Positions 44,395 through 54,944 of a stretch of 64,000 nucleotides of DNA are shown here, piece by piece. The notes beneath the pieces were generated by a model that was not told where the DNA came from, searched no databases, and saw only the letters and a program-made list of their open reading frames with translations. Numbering within the stretch: position 1 is the stretch's first letter; each line of letters opens with the position of its first letter. Made by a program: the position numbers and the translations under genes. The stretch is from Ligula intestinalis (taxonomy: Eukaryota > Platyhelminthes > Cestoda > Diphyllobothriidea > Diphyllobothriidae): positions 71,189,545 through 71,253,544 of the forward strand of contig JAYGXS010000001.1 of NCBI GenBank assembly GCA_036362985.1, given 5' to 3'.

Positions 44395-45740
44395 GCAAGC
44401 CACAACCGCTGCTTCTATATGTCACATGCTACATGTGGTCGAACGAAATGGCCGTACACTTTGCCTAAAAGATATTCAGAAGGACAGTTGGCGAGTATAC
44501 GTATACCTTCGATAAATTCTCTTCGGGCCATTGTATTTATATGGAAGGGGAAGGTACAGGGTGACAAGCAATCAATTAGATACAACGTTAAATAGATATT
44601 CGTTGAAAGCAAAAAACGTCCATGGCTTTTTTGGAAACGTGACACATTGTAGTGATGCCTTCAGATTACTCTGTATCTAAATGCCGAGTTCTTTTTGTAA
44701 ATCTTCTACGAGAATTCAAATATTGTTCAGGTAATATGTCTATGCCATGAAGCATAGTGTAGTTGGTTTGGCGCAGATGGAGGAGTGCACACTTTTGCAC
44801 ACTGAAATCTAGGGCCATTATTCGGACTACATTTTCAGTCTACAAACATATATTTGCAGAGCTTTTTGGTCTCTCCGGCCCTTGTTGAATTGTCAGAGCT
44901 GAAGGTTGTCAGCGAACATAATCTTACCACGGTCCGATTCTTGGGGGCTCTCAGTAACATAGAGGATGGTGAGCAAAGACCGAAAACCGAGCCCTGAGGA
45001 ACACTGCTTATGACGTCCACAGAGTCCGCATTAGCCTCCTCAATGCCTCAGAAGTTTCGTCCTGATGCCAAGGACGCAAAGTTTATGTAAAATGCGTTGA
45101 TGGGGCACGATGTCAAAGGTTTAGCTGCTATTGATGTACGCTACTTATATTTCAAAGCCCCCATCTAAAGCACTTATCCAGGCCTCGAGCGAAGTCTGCA
45201 ACTGTGAAAGGAACAGTGCCCGCACCGAAAGACATGCTTAAAATTTTGAAAGACCTTGTTTTCATCACAAAATCTTAGCATGACCTGCTTTACAAGGATA
45301 TCCATCGCTTCTCAGGAGAGGCAAGTCAAGCTTATAGGCTCTTTTGCGATCGTGTTACCTCCATTGTATAAGGGTCATCGTCCACTTCGGAGGAAAGCCT
45401 GCTGTTCTCATGGACAGTTGGAATAGAAATGAAAGACTCAACGATAAATCGAGCAATATTTCTTTGAGTATAAGCCCAGGGATCCATCTGGTGCAGGAGT
45501 CTTGTTTGGTTTGATGTTGCTGAGGACATGTCTTACTTCTGCGACATAATGACGGCTGTAGTTTCGCCAACTAAAACTTCCGGATGGTCATTTGGGGATT
45601 CCACCGTAAACGCCGATTGAAAAAAATCGGATGGCAGCTATACTTTCCGTGGTCCATCCATAAATATGTTCCCGAGTTTACCCATTAGAGTTGCAATTTC
45701 CTCCCGGTTTGTCGCAGTTCGCATAGGTTCGAACAGATAA
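44395..45740 (-). mobile_element. LINE-B 5' part, degraded RT
   Basis: Continues LINE-B upstream of the nested insertion. DNA similarity to 9790-11110 is evident: FVRPHVACDI near 44420 for LVRPHLEYGI, SSVPQGSVFG near 45000 for SGVPQGSVLG, FADN-like remains near 44920, and FLFQLSMRTAGFPP at 45355-45570. Many frameshifts and stops. It ends near 45740, so the endonuclease part is missing; that edge faces the 5' end of a + strand LINE. Confidence 0.8.
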
Positions 45741-45869
45741 GAGCACGAAGCCCATCGTTCGAGCATGAAAATACATTTTTGAGCGAGTAAACTATCGTCC
45801 GGGTTGCAAAACAGAGGAACTCAGCATTTTCGTCAAAGTATTGTAAAAATGGTTGAAATAAGGTGTGAA

Positions 45870-47870
45870 CGAAAAAGGTCTGCTAAGATTGTTACTGCAA
45901 CCTAGACGCTAATGCCCAAAATCCGCTTTCAAAAAGCGACGAACTCAAAGCATTCGTTTCAGACCGAAAATCCGATCTTGTTGCTATTACAGGAAACAAA
46001 GCTTAGAACAGTATAGATTTTGCCGTTCCGGCGCTAACAAATATAAATTCTAAACAAAAGCCGTGGTGTCCGACATTTCTATACAAGGATACCTGATTTC
46101 CCGAAAAGACTGTCGAAACAGACAAGGCGGTGGAGCTGTAATATATGAACGAATATGAATCTCCATGGTAGACGGGAGCCCACGCTCGCTCTTTAATGTG
46201 AAATCGTCTGGATGAAGCTAGAGAGGGTAAATTCACCGAATCTATAATTCCTGACGATATAAAGACCACCAAGAATTCTGAGTGCAGCTGCGGAGTCGTT
46301 CCCTAGTCTGATGAAGGATGTAGATGACTACCAATAATTTCTTATTGCTGATGATTTCAACGCACCTGCATTAGATTGGGAAAATCCGGCATTTGAAAGA
46401 GCGCCAACTTCCTTCAGTTTTAGGTTAATGAACCTCGCACTTGATCTCCCTTTGGCACGGGACGTTAATTTTCGAACCAGATATAAAGAGAACCAGAGAG
46501 CTTCTAACTTGGATCTAATTTTTTAAGAAAGTTTTCTCCTTCATTGGTGAAGTGTCTTCAAATGCCCCGCTAGGTAATAGTTACCACACGACGGTAGTGT
46601 GGGATAACTTACTCAATTCTTAACGTCCAAGAAGAACGAAAGGCCGGCCAAATACATAGACGGCAGATTTTACTTCGATAAGGAATGTAATGTCGTCCGT
46701 GAATTGGGATTATCTGGTCAAGGGGGATCCATAAGACGACTGTAGGACTATGAAGACGATTTCATTCGATCTGATTGAGCGCTGTTGTCCGGTGAATATG
46801 CACAAGACGACTAGTCGCTCTACCTGGTTGACAAGAGACCTTAACAGGCATTTAAAGAATAAATAAAAGAAATGAAAGTTATTCAGCGAAACCGGGTCAT
46901 CAGTACACCTTGATAAATTTCGTCACCAATGAAAGGCGGTCATAAATCGATCCGGAAGGCGAGGAAAAATATGAATCAAGAATCCTCCAACTGGCAGAAG
47001 ATAAGCACAAAATTTTATTCCGATATATTAATAGTCAACTAAAGAACAGGGATCCAGTCCCAGTACTTGAGGATGATAACGGCATATAAGTTGTAGAAAA
47101 TGGCAGAAAAGCAGAATAATGTGGCCGGTTATTCACTTCGATATTTATAAGGGGAATCGATGTTCGATTTTTACAATGTCAACAGTGCTGTTGTAGGCAC
47201 TGGCACAGCGCTTCAATATCTATTATTCCCAACGTATATAATGGCAAGAGCTATATAAAACCTCAAAGAAGCAAAGTCATCCAATCCAGACCATATACCG
47301 TCCAGGTTCTTGAAGGAATTGGTTTGTGAGCTCATCAAACCTCTAGCACGCATTTTCCATTCTTCATTTGAATTTGGGAGACTGCTATCCGAATCAAAGA
47401 CGGCAAATATATACCCCATATACAAGGGTGGGGCCCGAACAAAAATCAGCAACTATCGGCCTGTCAGCTTAATTTGCATTTACTGTACGGTCATAGAAAC
47501 CATAATTAAGAAGACGACAGTGAAGTTCCTGGAGGAGAACAACTTACTCTCAGGGATCCAACACGGCTTCAGACAGAACCACTCATATCTTTTTAGTCTA
47601 CTCCGCTCGGCCTCATAGTGACCTCGCACCTTGGACGAAACTGTTAGGGTTTGCGTCATAAACATTGATTTCAAGGAGTTTGACAGCGTCCCAAACGAAA
47701 GTCTAATGCATAAAATATCTGAACTTGACATAAAGGGGAACCTGCTGACATGGATCAGAAATTTTCTCATGGGGCGATCACAAACTACATTATGTCGAGC
47801 ACTCCATGCAAAATGCCCAATTTTGTAAATGCTTGATCTTACCTCGCATACCGGCCTGAACGCATTCACG
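45870..47870 (+). mobile_element. LINE-D, 3'-truncated endonuclease and RT
   Basis: On the + strand: NAQNPLSKSDELKAFVSDRK (about 45910), ADDFNAPALDWENPAF (about 46350), then RT: VCELIKPLARIFHSSFEFG, ISNYRPVSLICIY and GIQHGFRQNHSYLFSLL (47310-47618). Then VCVINIDFKEFDSVPNESL at 47631-47828. Similarity stops before the GVPQGS and catalytic boxes, so the 3' half is lost. The frame is broken at many points. It lies head-to-head with LINE-B, their 5' edges about 130 bp apart. Confidence 0.8.
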
Positions 47871-48740
47871 AAAACTTAGAAATAATAATAAGGCATAAGA
47901 TGAACACTAAAAGAATTAAAAGAAGTACGAAGTGTTTGTTAAGAAAAATAAAATTCCGTAGACGTAAAAAATAGCTATAAATTAGAACAACAAATTTAAA
48001 TATTTTCTTATTTTGAACATTTAAAGTACCCAATGAACTTTACTATAGTCAATTTTTTATACATATTACCATTAGTGCAGAGCTATTTATTCAATATCTT
48101 CCTTTAAATTCTAGCATAATTTCCAGCTTTTCAGTGTCTTCATGTGTTCACCCATCAATTGAGGTTCCCTTCGACATTTATATGAAAACGTTTAAAATAA
48201 GATATAGATCAAGCACGTTTACGGCAAACATGAGTTTTTGGGTGTGAGATGACCATGTCGATCATATTTAGAAATGCCTCAAAACAGCAAAACACATTGG
48301 CGAACATAAATAACGTCTGCAACATAACTCTGGTATTGTTATTCCTAAGATTTATAAAAAAAAGGCTTTCTATGGTAGGTCACCTCATCAAAAAGTGCTT
48401 TAATTAGATATTCAGCTGACGAATTTCTGTGCATATTACCAATTTTCCAAGGTAATGTCACAATGAATATGGAGACTTTCGCCATTTTTTTAAAAATCTA
48501 CTCGCAGATAAACGATTCAATTTAACTGGAACTGAAAGAACTTACTTCTCTCTTTATACTGGATTGTTTTCGGCCATAAAGGTTTAGTGCCAGGATCTGT
48601 TATAAGCTTGCGAATGCAAAAAAGAGTGGCCATGCATACATTTATTTCGGCAGTTTACAGGCAATTTTTGAAATGTCCATTTTAAATGGCCATTTTGTAA
48701 TAGTAATAATTATTCTGTCTTTTCCGTTTTTCAATAACAC
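47871..48740. other. AT-rich non-coding, nothing recognised
   Basis: Strongly AT-rich without frames longer than a few dozen codons and without repeats shared elsewhere. Confidence 0.5.
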
Positions 48741-48752
48741 GTAGGTGGAATT

Positions 48753-49090
48753 GCGTTCTCTACTAGATCGGCGAAGCACATATATTCATCATTTTCCTGA
48801 TCTCAACCGGTAAAGCAAGGAGCCTGTGGTGCCGTTGTAAAGTACTCAACTCAATGACCAAAGGTTCGGGTTCAAACCTCGGGGTTCCAACCCTTGAGAT
48901 TGGGTATGACTGGCTGATGACAGCTAACAAGCCAGAAATGGCCATTCCGGTCTCCTTTTGCTTTGTCGGATCCATTTTATCATATAATCATAGTCACTAT
49001 GTGACGGTCTGGTGGGTTCACGTTGTGAGCTCCTGAGCAAAGCGGAAATTAATTGTTCCTCTTCTAGATCGGCGAAGCACCTATATTCAT
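48753..49090 (+). mobile_element. Retrozyme/SmAlpha-like element, partial dimer
   Basis: One full unit and the start of a second, head to tail. CTAGATCGGCGAAGCAC and TATATTCAT occur at 48764 and 49065 (period 301 bp). The unit has a tRNA-like head (CTGTGGTGCCGTTGTAAAGT, then CGGGTTCAAACCTC as B box at about 48868) and a hammerhead (48908-48952). The tail TTTTGCTTTGTCGGATCCAT matches the tail of the element at 18075-18340. After the tail, sequence related to that element's leader leads into the second unit. No ORF. Tandem monomers are what reverse transcription around a circular RNA would give. Confidence 0.8.
48908..48952 (+). ncRNA. Type I hammerhead ribozyme in SINE
   Basis: GACTGG (48908-48913), core CTGATGA (48914-48920), stem II region CAGCTAACAAGCCA, GAAA (48935-48938), TGGCCATT, CCGGTC (48947-48952). 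Stem I pairs over six positions. A-TGGCCA-T is fully palindromic, so stem III can form only between two molecules or with a 2-nt loop. Predicted cleavage follows the AUU triplet at 48946. Core and GAAA are perfect; the non-canonical C/A at the base of stem II is the main doubt. Confidence 0.78.
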
Positions 49091-49099
49091 TTAATAAAG

Positions 49100-49550
49100 C
49101 CCTAGTTTTATTTCTGGTAGGAAATCAATATTGACATGGACCTATATGTCTGCGCAGCTATTTCAGAAACACGCTTTACATGAGGTGCTAAATTAGGCCA
49201 ACTTACACCTATTGTCTCTATTTTAGGGCGTACTGAAGGTTGGTTATTTTGAACGATTATGGGGCCAGGACACTTGATAGGACCAAAACGCGAGACACTG
49301 CAATTTCACAAAGAAAATGCCATATTTCAAATTAAACTTCATAAGGAATAAACAAAACACATCAAAGTTACTTTTTCAAAGCAAACATTTGCGGTATCCT
49401 TATAGTAGGGTCATCGACAGTATGAGGGCCGGATGCCGAAGTCTTCAAATTCTCCAAACCATATCTAAATGGCACCTTTGGAAAGGTATGAGAACAAAAC
49501 TACCACTGCCAATAGAATTGAATATGCGAGTTCCAAGAAGCAGTTCAGAA
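49100..49550. other. Non-coding, nothing recognised
   Basis: Short frames only. The last 50 bp (CAATAGAATTGAATATGCGA and TTCCAAGAAGCAGTTCAGAA) belong to the flank shared by PLE-associated motifs. Confidence 0.45.
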
Positions 49551-49578
49551 GAAGAAGCGATGACTGGAACAAGAGGTA

Positions 49579-49629
49579 TATTGTCCTGACGTTTCGGATT
49601 TCCTCGGGAATCCTTAATCATAGGTAATT
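49579..49629 (-). ncRNA. Decayed hammerhead-like motif, PLE-associated
   Basis: On the - strand: AATTACCT, ATGATTA (core changed), hairpin GGATTCC-CGAG-GAAATCC, intact GAAA, palindromic ACGT, C, then AGGACAATA. ACCT with AGG and ATT with AAT pair as stem I around a small mismatch. It lies downstream of, and in the same orientation as, the PLE fragment at 49840-50345, so here the motif is in the sense direction of its PLE. Confidence 0.5.
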
Positions 49630-49839
49630 GGAGGATATTTGGAGACATGCACAGATCAGGGTGATACATGCACAGATTGTACGGTATTTATAGCTCGTAG
49701 CGGTCACCCACATGTGTATTATAATTGTCAGCTCCTTTACCCACTGCTTGCGGTTTTAATTGGGGCGTTGATGGCTCATTTATTGCCACAGCGTTCTTGT
49801 CCGCGTTGGATGCAGGTCCGATAATTGCAGGACAATTAT

Positions 49840-50345
49840 GCTTGCTGTCGTTAGAGTTGTTGTTGCGCCCGGTCCTTCCCGTGTGAATGATTCTATTGCT
49901 CAGGAAACTTCATATTACACCGTATGGAAAGGCCAACTAGTTACGCTTGATGATGGACTGGGGGCCCCTGAGAACCATGACTTGAGCAGCTCGCGGCTCA
50001 CGCGGTTGTCACCTCTTGCGAGGATTTCAGCCTCATCAAATTTGAAAATATGGCCGGGGCCCGTCGAGTGAGCTGCAGCTTGGGAGTTGGCATCTTTTTT
50101 CCTCAACGTCGCTGCATGTTCGGCCATTCGCGTCCGGAGTAATCTCCCGGTTTCTCCGACGTAGTTGCACTACCCACAACTGCACCAGATCCGATAAACG
50201 ACTCCAGCTGTCTCCTGCCGTGGTAGTGGGTCTTTCAGCCTCATGACTCGGCGCTTGCTGGTTGCTTCCAACCTATGCGCAACTCCAATTATAAGTAGGG
50301 TGAGTAGATGGCTGACCGCTTCCGATGCATTCTTCACATACGGAA
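49840..50345 (-). pseudogene. Penelope-like element, GIY-YIG C-terminal part
   Basis: On the - strand: RALPYVKNASEAVSHLLTLL, RRVMRLKDPLPRQETAGVVY, then the GIY-YIG endonuclease (CNYVGETGRLLRTRMAEHAA near 50150-50100). The HSTGPGHIFKFDEAEILARG block follows (about 50070-50010), then NRVSRELLKSWFSG. Only one stop interrupts the endonuclease. The RT is missing: the sequence ends at about 50345, where a + strand PLE piece starts. The encoded endonuclease would cut target DNA for integration. Confidence 0.85.
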
Positions 50346-50379
50346 GAGCTCGCCAAACGTTTGAACCAGCGAAGTGGAA

Positions 50380-50525
50380 TACAAAGTTGCTGAATTACAG
50401 GATGTTCGACGGGTACTGAGAGAAAATGGCTACCCGCGCAATTTTGTCAACCAATGCATACGCAAACGAGAGAAGAAGCCATGTCAAACTGGTCCAATTA
50501 GAGTTGAAAAGGCTAAATGACAAGT
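50380..50525 (+). pseudogene. Penelope-like RT linker fragment, inverted
   Basis: Short + strand PLE piece reading AELQDVRRVLRENGYPRNFV and NQCIRKREKKPC, the post-RT region that precedes the endonuclease. On an intact element this would be followed by the TWRALPYVKN segment, but that segment lies immediately to the left on the opposite strand. The two pieces therefore meet back to back. Confidence 0.75.
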
Positions 50526-50529
50526 TCCG

Positions 50530-51060
50530 CACGATCCTTCAGGTAAGGAATACGCTGCGTAAAGGTGGGGAGCTGATTTGCTAAGCAGAAATCAAGAATT
50601 TCGTCAAAAAGTATATTTGCAAAACGTTTTGCTATAGTCGGAGTTTATACATTCTCCAGTAGTTCTTGCATCTAATCGAGATTCATAGTTAAAAACTGGA
50701 AGGATTATTGGAGACGTCCAGGTTTCCGGGCAAAAAGCTTCGCAACATATAATCTGAGGACAATTGAGTATCCAACCTGGGGAGGTTCGATATCTCTTTG
50801 ACAATGGAATTTGGGGAACGGTCTGATCCTGAGTAGTGTGAGTTTCGATAGAACTGAATGAGGTTTCTGAAGCCATCAATTACATTGATCGTTAGAGCTG
50901 AAAGCAGGCAAAAGGAGAGAACTAGTTCCGGCATTGATTCCCTATAGGGAATGAGATATAGCTCATGAACGAGCAACCTAAATTCTGAAACGTGCTCTCG
51001 ACTCGAACAAGCTAGTTAAGTTTGGTTGCAATGCTGATTTCCATGCACCATAATCTCATT
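50530..51060. other. Non-coding; overlapping unclassified frames
   Basis: Two overlapping - strand frames (50604-50879 and 50689-50976, about 90 codons each) have no recognised domain. They could be debris of another mobile element. No gene call. Confidence 0.4.
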
Positions 51061-51064
51061 TTAT

Positions 51065-51890
51065 TTCAGACATCTCAGGAGGCCGGCTTTTCAACGAGCA
51101 TCTTTTTGACAACCTGCAAAAAGACTTTTGTTTAAAAATGGCTACTTAAATAGCATGTATTTTCTTATTGATTTATTATGCCCTTATAGTTTACAGAAAA
51201 AACGCATGAGGGTATTCTTTCATTTACCTGTCTGGTGGCGACCTACGCCTTCTTCAAATTTTATGCTTAAAAAGTAGTATATTTTTGTTTTAAAAAGTTT
51301 CTAAATAGTCGAATATACTTGAACCCTACAGGTCATTACAAATGAATGTAAGGCCTCCAAATTACCTGCTGCATACAGTCTGCCACAAGACAGCCAAGTA
51401 TTTCCCTATGGTGCAAGGAAGAAGGCATATAGTTCTCACACACTGACGCTATGGGTGTGGACCAAGTTTGGGAAGGTATAAGGAGTATTGAGAAATGGAT
51501 AGGTACATTCGTATATGAATACATATTTCATGGTCACAACAAGTATCATAATAAGCAACATTTTTCAAACGAACTTTATGACAGAATAAGATTTGAAGAA
51601 AGCGTAATTTGCTACCAAACGAGTAAAAGAAAGATAACTTTTGAGAAGTCAAGATTGGCAAACATATGTTTTCAGCAAATCTTGACTTCTCAACTTAAGA
51701 ATGGGAATATTTGCCAAACTTAGACGGTCCAAAGAATACTTTTGTGCATTTTTTCTATAATAGATATTTGAGTTTATAAGAAAATTGGAGATCAATGAGA
51801 AACTATTTATTAAACAACATCTTTATGCGGGTGGTAAAAAAGAAACTCATCGAAAAGCTGGTATCTTGACGTGATAGAAATATATTCAGA
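51065..51890. mobile_element. Foldback/MITE-like element, second copy
   Basis: Same family as 31125-31812. The left end CATCTCAGGAGGCCGGCTTT pairs with the reverse complement of the right end (AAAGCTGGTATCTTGACGTG); GGCTACTTAAATAGCATGTA and TTTATAAGAAAATTGGAGAT recur as arm blocks. The longer centre (about 51340-51720) contains an extra perfect hairpin. No transposase ORF. Confidence 0.7.
51641..51693 (+). repeat. Perfect 16-bp inverted repeat, 21-nt loop
   Basis: TTGAGAAGTCAAGATT (51641-51656) is the exact reverse complement of AATCTTGACTTCTCAA (51678-51693). It lies inside the foldback element at 51065-51890 and is absent from the copy at 31125-31812, so it is a later addition or a copy-specific hairpin. 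Confidence 0.9.
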
Positions 51891-51989
51891 TGAAGCTGGA
51901 TGGGAATCAATATTAAAACCATAGTTAGGTAGTATGTTCGAGTTCAAAACATATTTTAGAATGTTGGTCGATACTTCCAGAGATTTAGA

Positions 51990-52300
51990 ATGTACTGTCA
52001 TAGTTAAATGTTCCGAAAGGACTCCACTACAAAATGCAGCCTTGCCAGTCTTATCGACGACGAAGGTTGCATTGTCGTGTAATAAGAGGGGAATTTCGTG
52101 ACCATGTTTAGGGAAGGGCCGATGCCGGATGATTTTGCCGACGGATTCGGTAGGGTGCGGATCAGTCGGAGCAGGTGAGCCTGTTTGCTTATCTCAAGTT
52201 TTACGCCTCTTTTATGACCTTTCAAGCATGTTTGTGATTCTGAGATGTTTGGAGAAAAACACTTGTAGAGAAGTCACGCAGCTGCGTTGTCAACCTTTTA
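51990..52300 (-). mobile_element. LINE-C-type linker fragment
   Basis: On the - strand one frame reads HEIPLLLHDNATFVVDKTGK, closely parallel to HEIPPLLNENETFVLDD in LINE-C (43463-43903). This is the segment between endonuclease and RT in that family. Upstream, basic sequence (LEISKQAHLLRLIRTLPNP) is in another frame. It is a small, frameshifted remnant. Confidence 0.6.
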
Positions 52301-52304
52301 TTTT

Positions 52305-52695
52305 GTTACATAGAAAGAGGGGAATAAAGGATTCCGAAATGTTAGATAAACGATATCTAAGAGGTACAAATTCTAGGATATTTTCGGAAACATCCGGCAT
52401 GATGACACGAAAAACTTTGCAGATTTATAGGAGAGAAAGCCCTGCCAATCCAACGACCCAAGATAGTTGTTCATTAATTCACTGTTTACGAACTCGTAAT
52501 TTAGGTCTTTTTAGAAAGGACCAGTGGTAAAAAACAGTGACTTAATAGGCTGCCATTATAAAAAGGTCTTTTTAAATGCAATGAGTGTCAGCTAAGAGGA
52601 AAGAAATTAGGTTATTCACAGCAACCAAGTAATCTAGCGTCCATAGTTCTTCTCCTGGAGAGGTCCGTTTCGTTCGATCAAGCAGTCCACCCATA
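52305..52695. other. Non-coding; 133-codon frame of no known family
   Basis: A + strand frame (52129-52530) spans the LINE-C remnant and following sequence. It overlaps repeat DNA and has no domain, so I do not call it a gene. The stretch just before 52700 is probably LINE-E 5' UTR. Confidence 0.4.
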
Positions 52696-53091
52696 GACGG
52701 GAGGGTGGAGGCCTATCGTAAATACACGTTGGGCAAACGCAAACTAACTTTCATGTTCACCAATGCGCAGAGCATGTTTGTGGATCTCGGTGAGCTGAAG
52801 ACTCACCTCTGCGAACTAGGTCCAGATCAAATATCGCCAAATGAAACCTGGTTATTACAAAATGGGGAGGACCGTGAGGTGATCATGCCTAATTACCAGC
52901 TGTTTAAAAACAGAGAAGGACGTCAAGGATGAGGCATAATCACATACGTGAAAAGTAAACTTATACTTTTAGACAAAACTAATAAACTGGCTTGTACTTC
53001 CGAGGTGATCTGGTTATCCAATAAATATCAGGTTCATCAAGTCTCGATGTCCTGACACTCTACCGACCACCGAGAAGGGATACCGTAGCTG

Positions 53092-53229
53092 CCCTGATAG
53101 CAATGTTCTTGGCACAAACGATCTACTGGTCATAGGTCGTGCCAAAGGGTCTAGGTGTTTATTTACTTAAACCATTTGGCACGACCTATGACCAGTAGAT
53201 CATTTGCACCTAAAACATTGCTATCAGGG
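53092..53229 (+). repeat. Inverted duplication in LINE-E, 59-bp arms
   Basis: Left arm 53092-53150 and right arm 53171-53229 are nearly perfect reverse complements (CCCTGATAGCAATGTT..., GATCTACTGGTCATAGGTCG and TGCCAAA). They are separated by 20 nt. They sit inside the endonuclease coding region, between the YRPP and GDFNAP motifs. It looks like a local palindromic duplication after insertion. Confidence 0.88.
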
Positions 53230-54394
53230 TGGTGCTTGTTTGCTAGAAGAGCTTAAAGCAATTGCTACACAGCCGAATATTCTGATCATGGGTGACTTTA
53301 ACGCGCCTCATATTGCCTGGAACGCGTCCTATATACAGAGTTCTGATTTGACCTTTGACGGTTGTCTTCTGAACATGACATTTAAACAATTTCTTACGCA
53401 GCCCGTCACTTTTCCAACTAGGGTGCGCGAAGGCTAATGGGCCAACTGCCGTGACCTCGTTTCCACGAAACCGCAAGACAGGATAGATGAAGTGACCTGT
53501 CTATCTCCGCTAAGTAAAAGTGAATATGCTGTTCCGCTATTGAAGTACACGCTTTTTTAATACCCTAGAGGCCCACAGCAAGCAGAAAAAATTGTTGGCA
53601 AAGTGAATCCGATCAAATGAAGGCCGAAATCACGCACAAAGTTTGAGAATCCTTATTTTTGAAAACAACCGAGGACTAGGATCGTTCCACGACATATTGC
53701 ACAGGTTTATCGTAAACCACTTTCCGCTTTCGAGGAAAGGTAGACTTACAGACGACGATCGGCTGGGCAGAGCTTCAAAACTGAAATTAATAAAAACTGG
53801 AGGCTGTGGAAAAAATAAATTACGGAGGAGAATGCTGCATCACTGAGAGCATACAAAACTCAGTTAGAACAGATCAAGGGCCTCATTCTTAGAACAAAAC
53901 TGAGTTTTTAAGTGGACCTGCTTGACCCTGCTACAGCGAACCCAAAATTGTTTTACAGTTACCTGAAGCAAAGTACGTGAAACAAGGAACCGAAATCCCT
54001 GTTAAGGACCGCCGAGGGCATGGATCTTATTGAGAATGGAGCGAAAGTTGATAATCGTTAATAATGTTTCTCATCGCTTTTCGCAAGTGAAACTGGATAG
54101 GACTACGCAGTGGACGACGCCAAAGTGGCTACGGTAGTCGAGAGAGTTCACTTCACCGAGACCACTGCTCTAAAAGAACTCTTAGGACTAAAGGAATCTA
54201 AATTGCTGGGTTCCGATGAAACACCGGCCAAGAATTTGAAGGAGTTCGGCGAAGAGTTGACAAAATTACTCTCTACACTTTTCAAAACATCCTTCGAGAC
54301 TTAAGGTCTACCAGCCGATTGGAAACTCGCCTGGATTACGCCGCTATACAAGGGTAGAAGCCGGATCTCCTCAAACAACTACGACCGATCAACC

Positions 54395-54944
54395 TGTGAG
54401 GACAGCACAGATCATGACTCAGCACTCTAGGTGTCCCCAGCTCAAGGTGACAGAGACACAAACACGCAATAGTGCCATCACACAAAGGGCCAGGTTACGT
54501 GTGACCTTCAAGTGCCGACACGACACGAGGGCACGAAGAGTTACACGCACGCGAAACAGCGCCACCGAGTCGTGTCACCCTGACGTCACCAACATCACAC
54601 GACGGCTGCCTAGACAAGCGGCACGTGCAGGGACCAATACAAAGAGACATAGGGGACAAAGACCGCTTGCCCTTTGAAACAAGACAGCGGACAGCAGATG
54701 GGGTTCTGCTGCCCACGAAGAGGACGTGCAGCCGAAATAGAGGAGCCGCTGCAGACGAGGCGACTGCTGCCCACGTGGACGCTGAAAAGTTGAGGAACAT
54801 TCACATAAAGCAGATGTACACACGGAGCCTTTTACAGTAAACTGTTCCTTACATCATCCCCGGAAGAGGAAGAAGAACTATTCTCTACTATCCTGCCTGT
54901 CTTCTCTTTCCAACATACAACTGGGGGCGGGGGTCATAACACAG
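54395..54944. mobile_element. 550-bp insertion in LINE-E, LTR-like
   Basis: LINE-E coding stops after SSNNYDRS and the TCAACC bases, and resumes at about 54945 with sequence leading to KIMEKI. The intervening sequence starts TGTGAGGACAGCACAG, ends near GGGGGCGGGGGTCATAACACA, is GC-rich and has TG...CA termini. It could be a solo LTR, but no target-site duplication is evident and it has no match elsewhere in the window. Overlapping frames on both strands here are GC-driven. Confidence 0.55.

Noticed and set aside
52129..52530. 133-codon frame on the + strand as a gene
   Set aside because: Its first part is antisense to a LINE-C remnant; no domain.
54495..54823. Several overlapping frames on both strands
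   Set aside because: They overlap each other in a GC-rich insertion and have no family resemblance; composition keeps them open.
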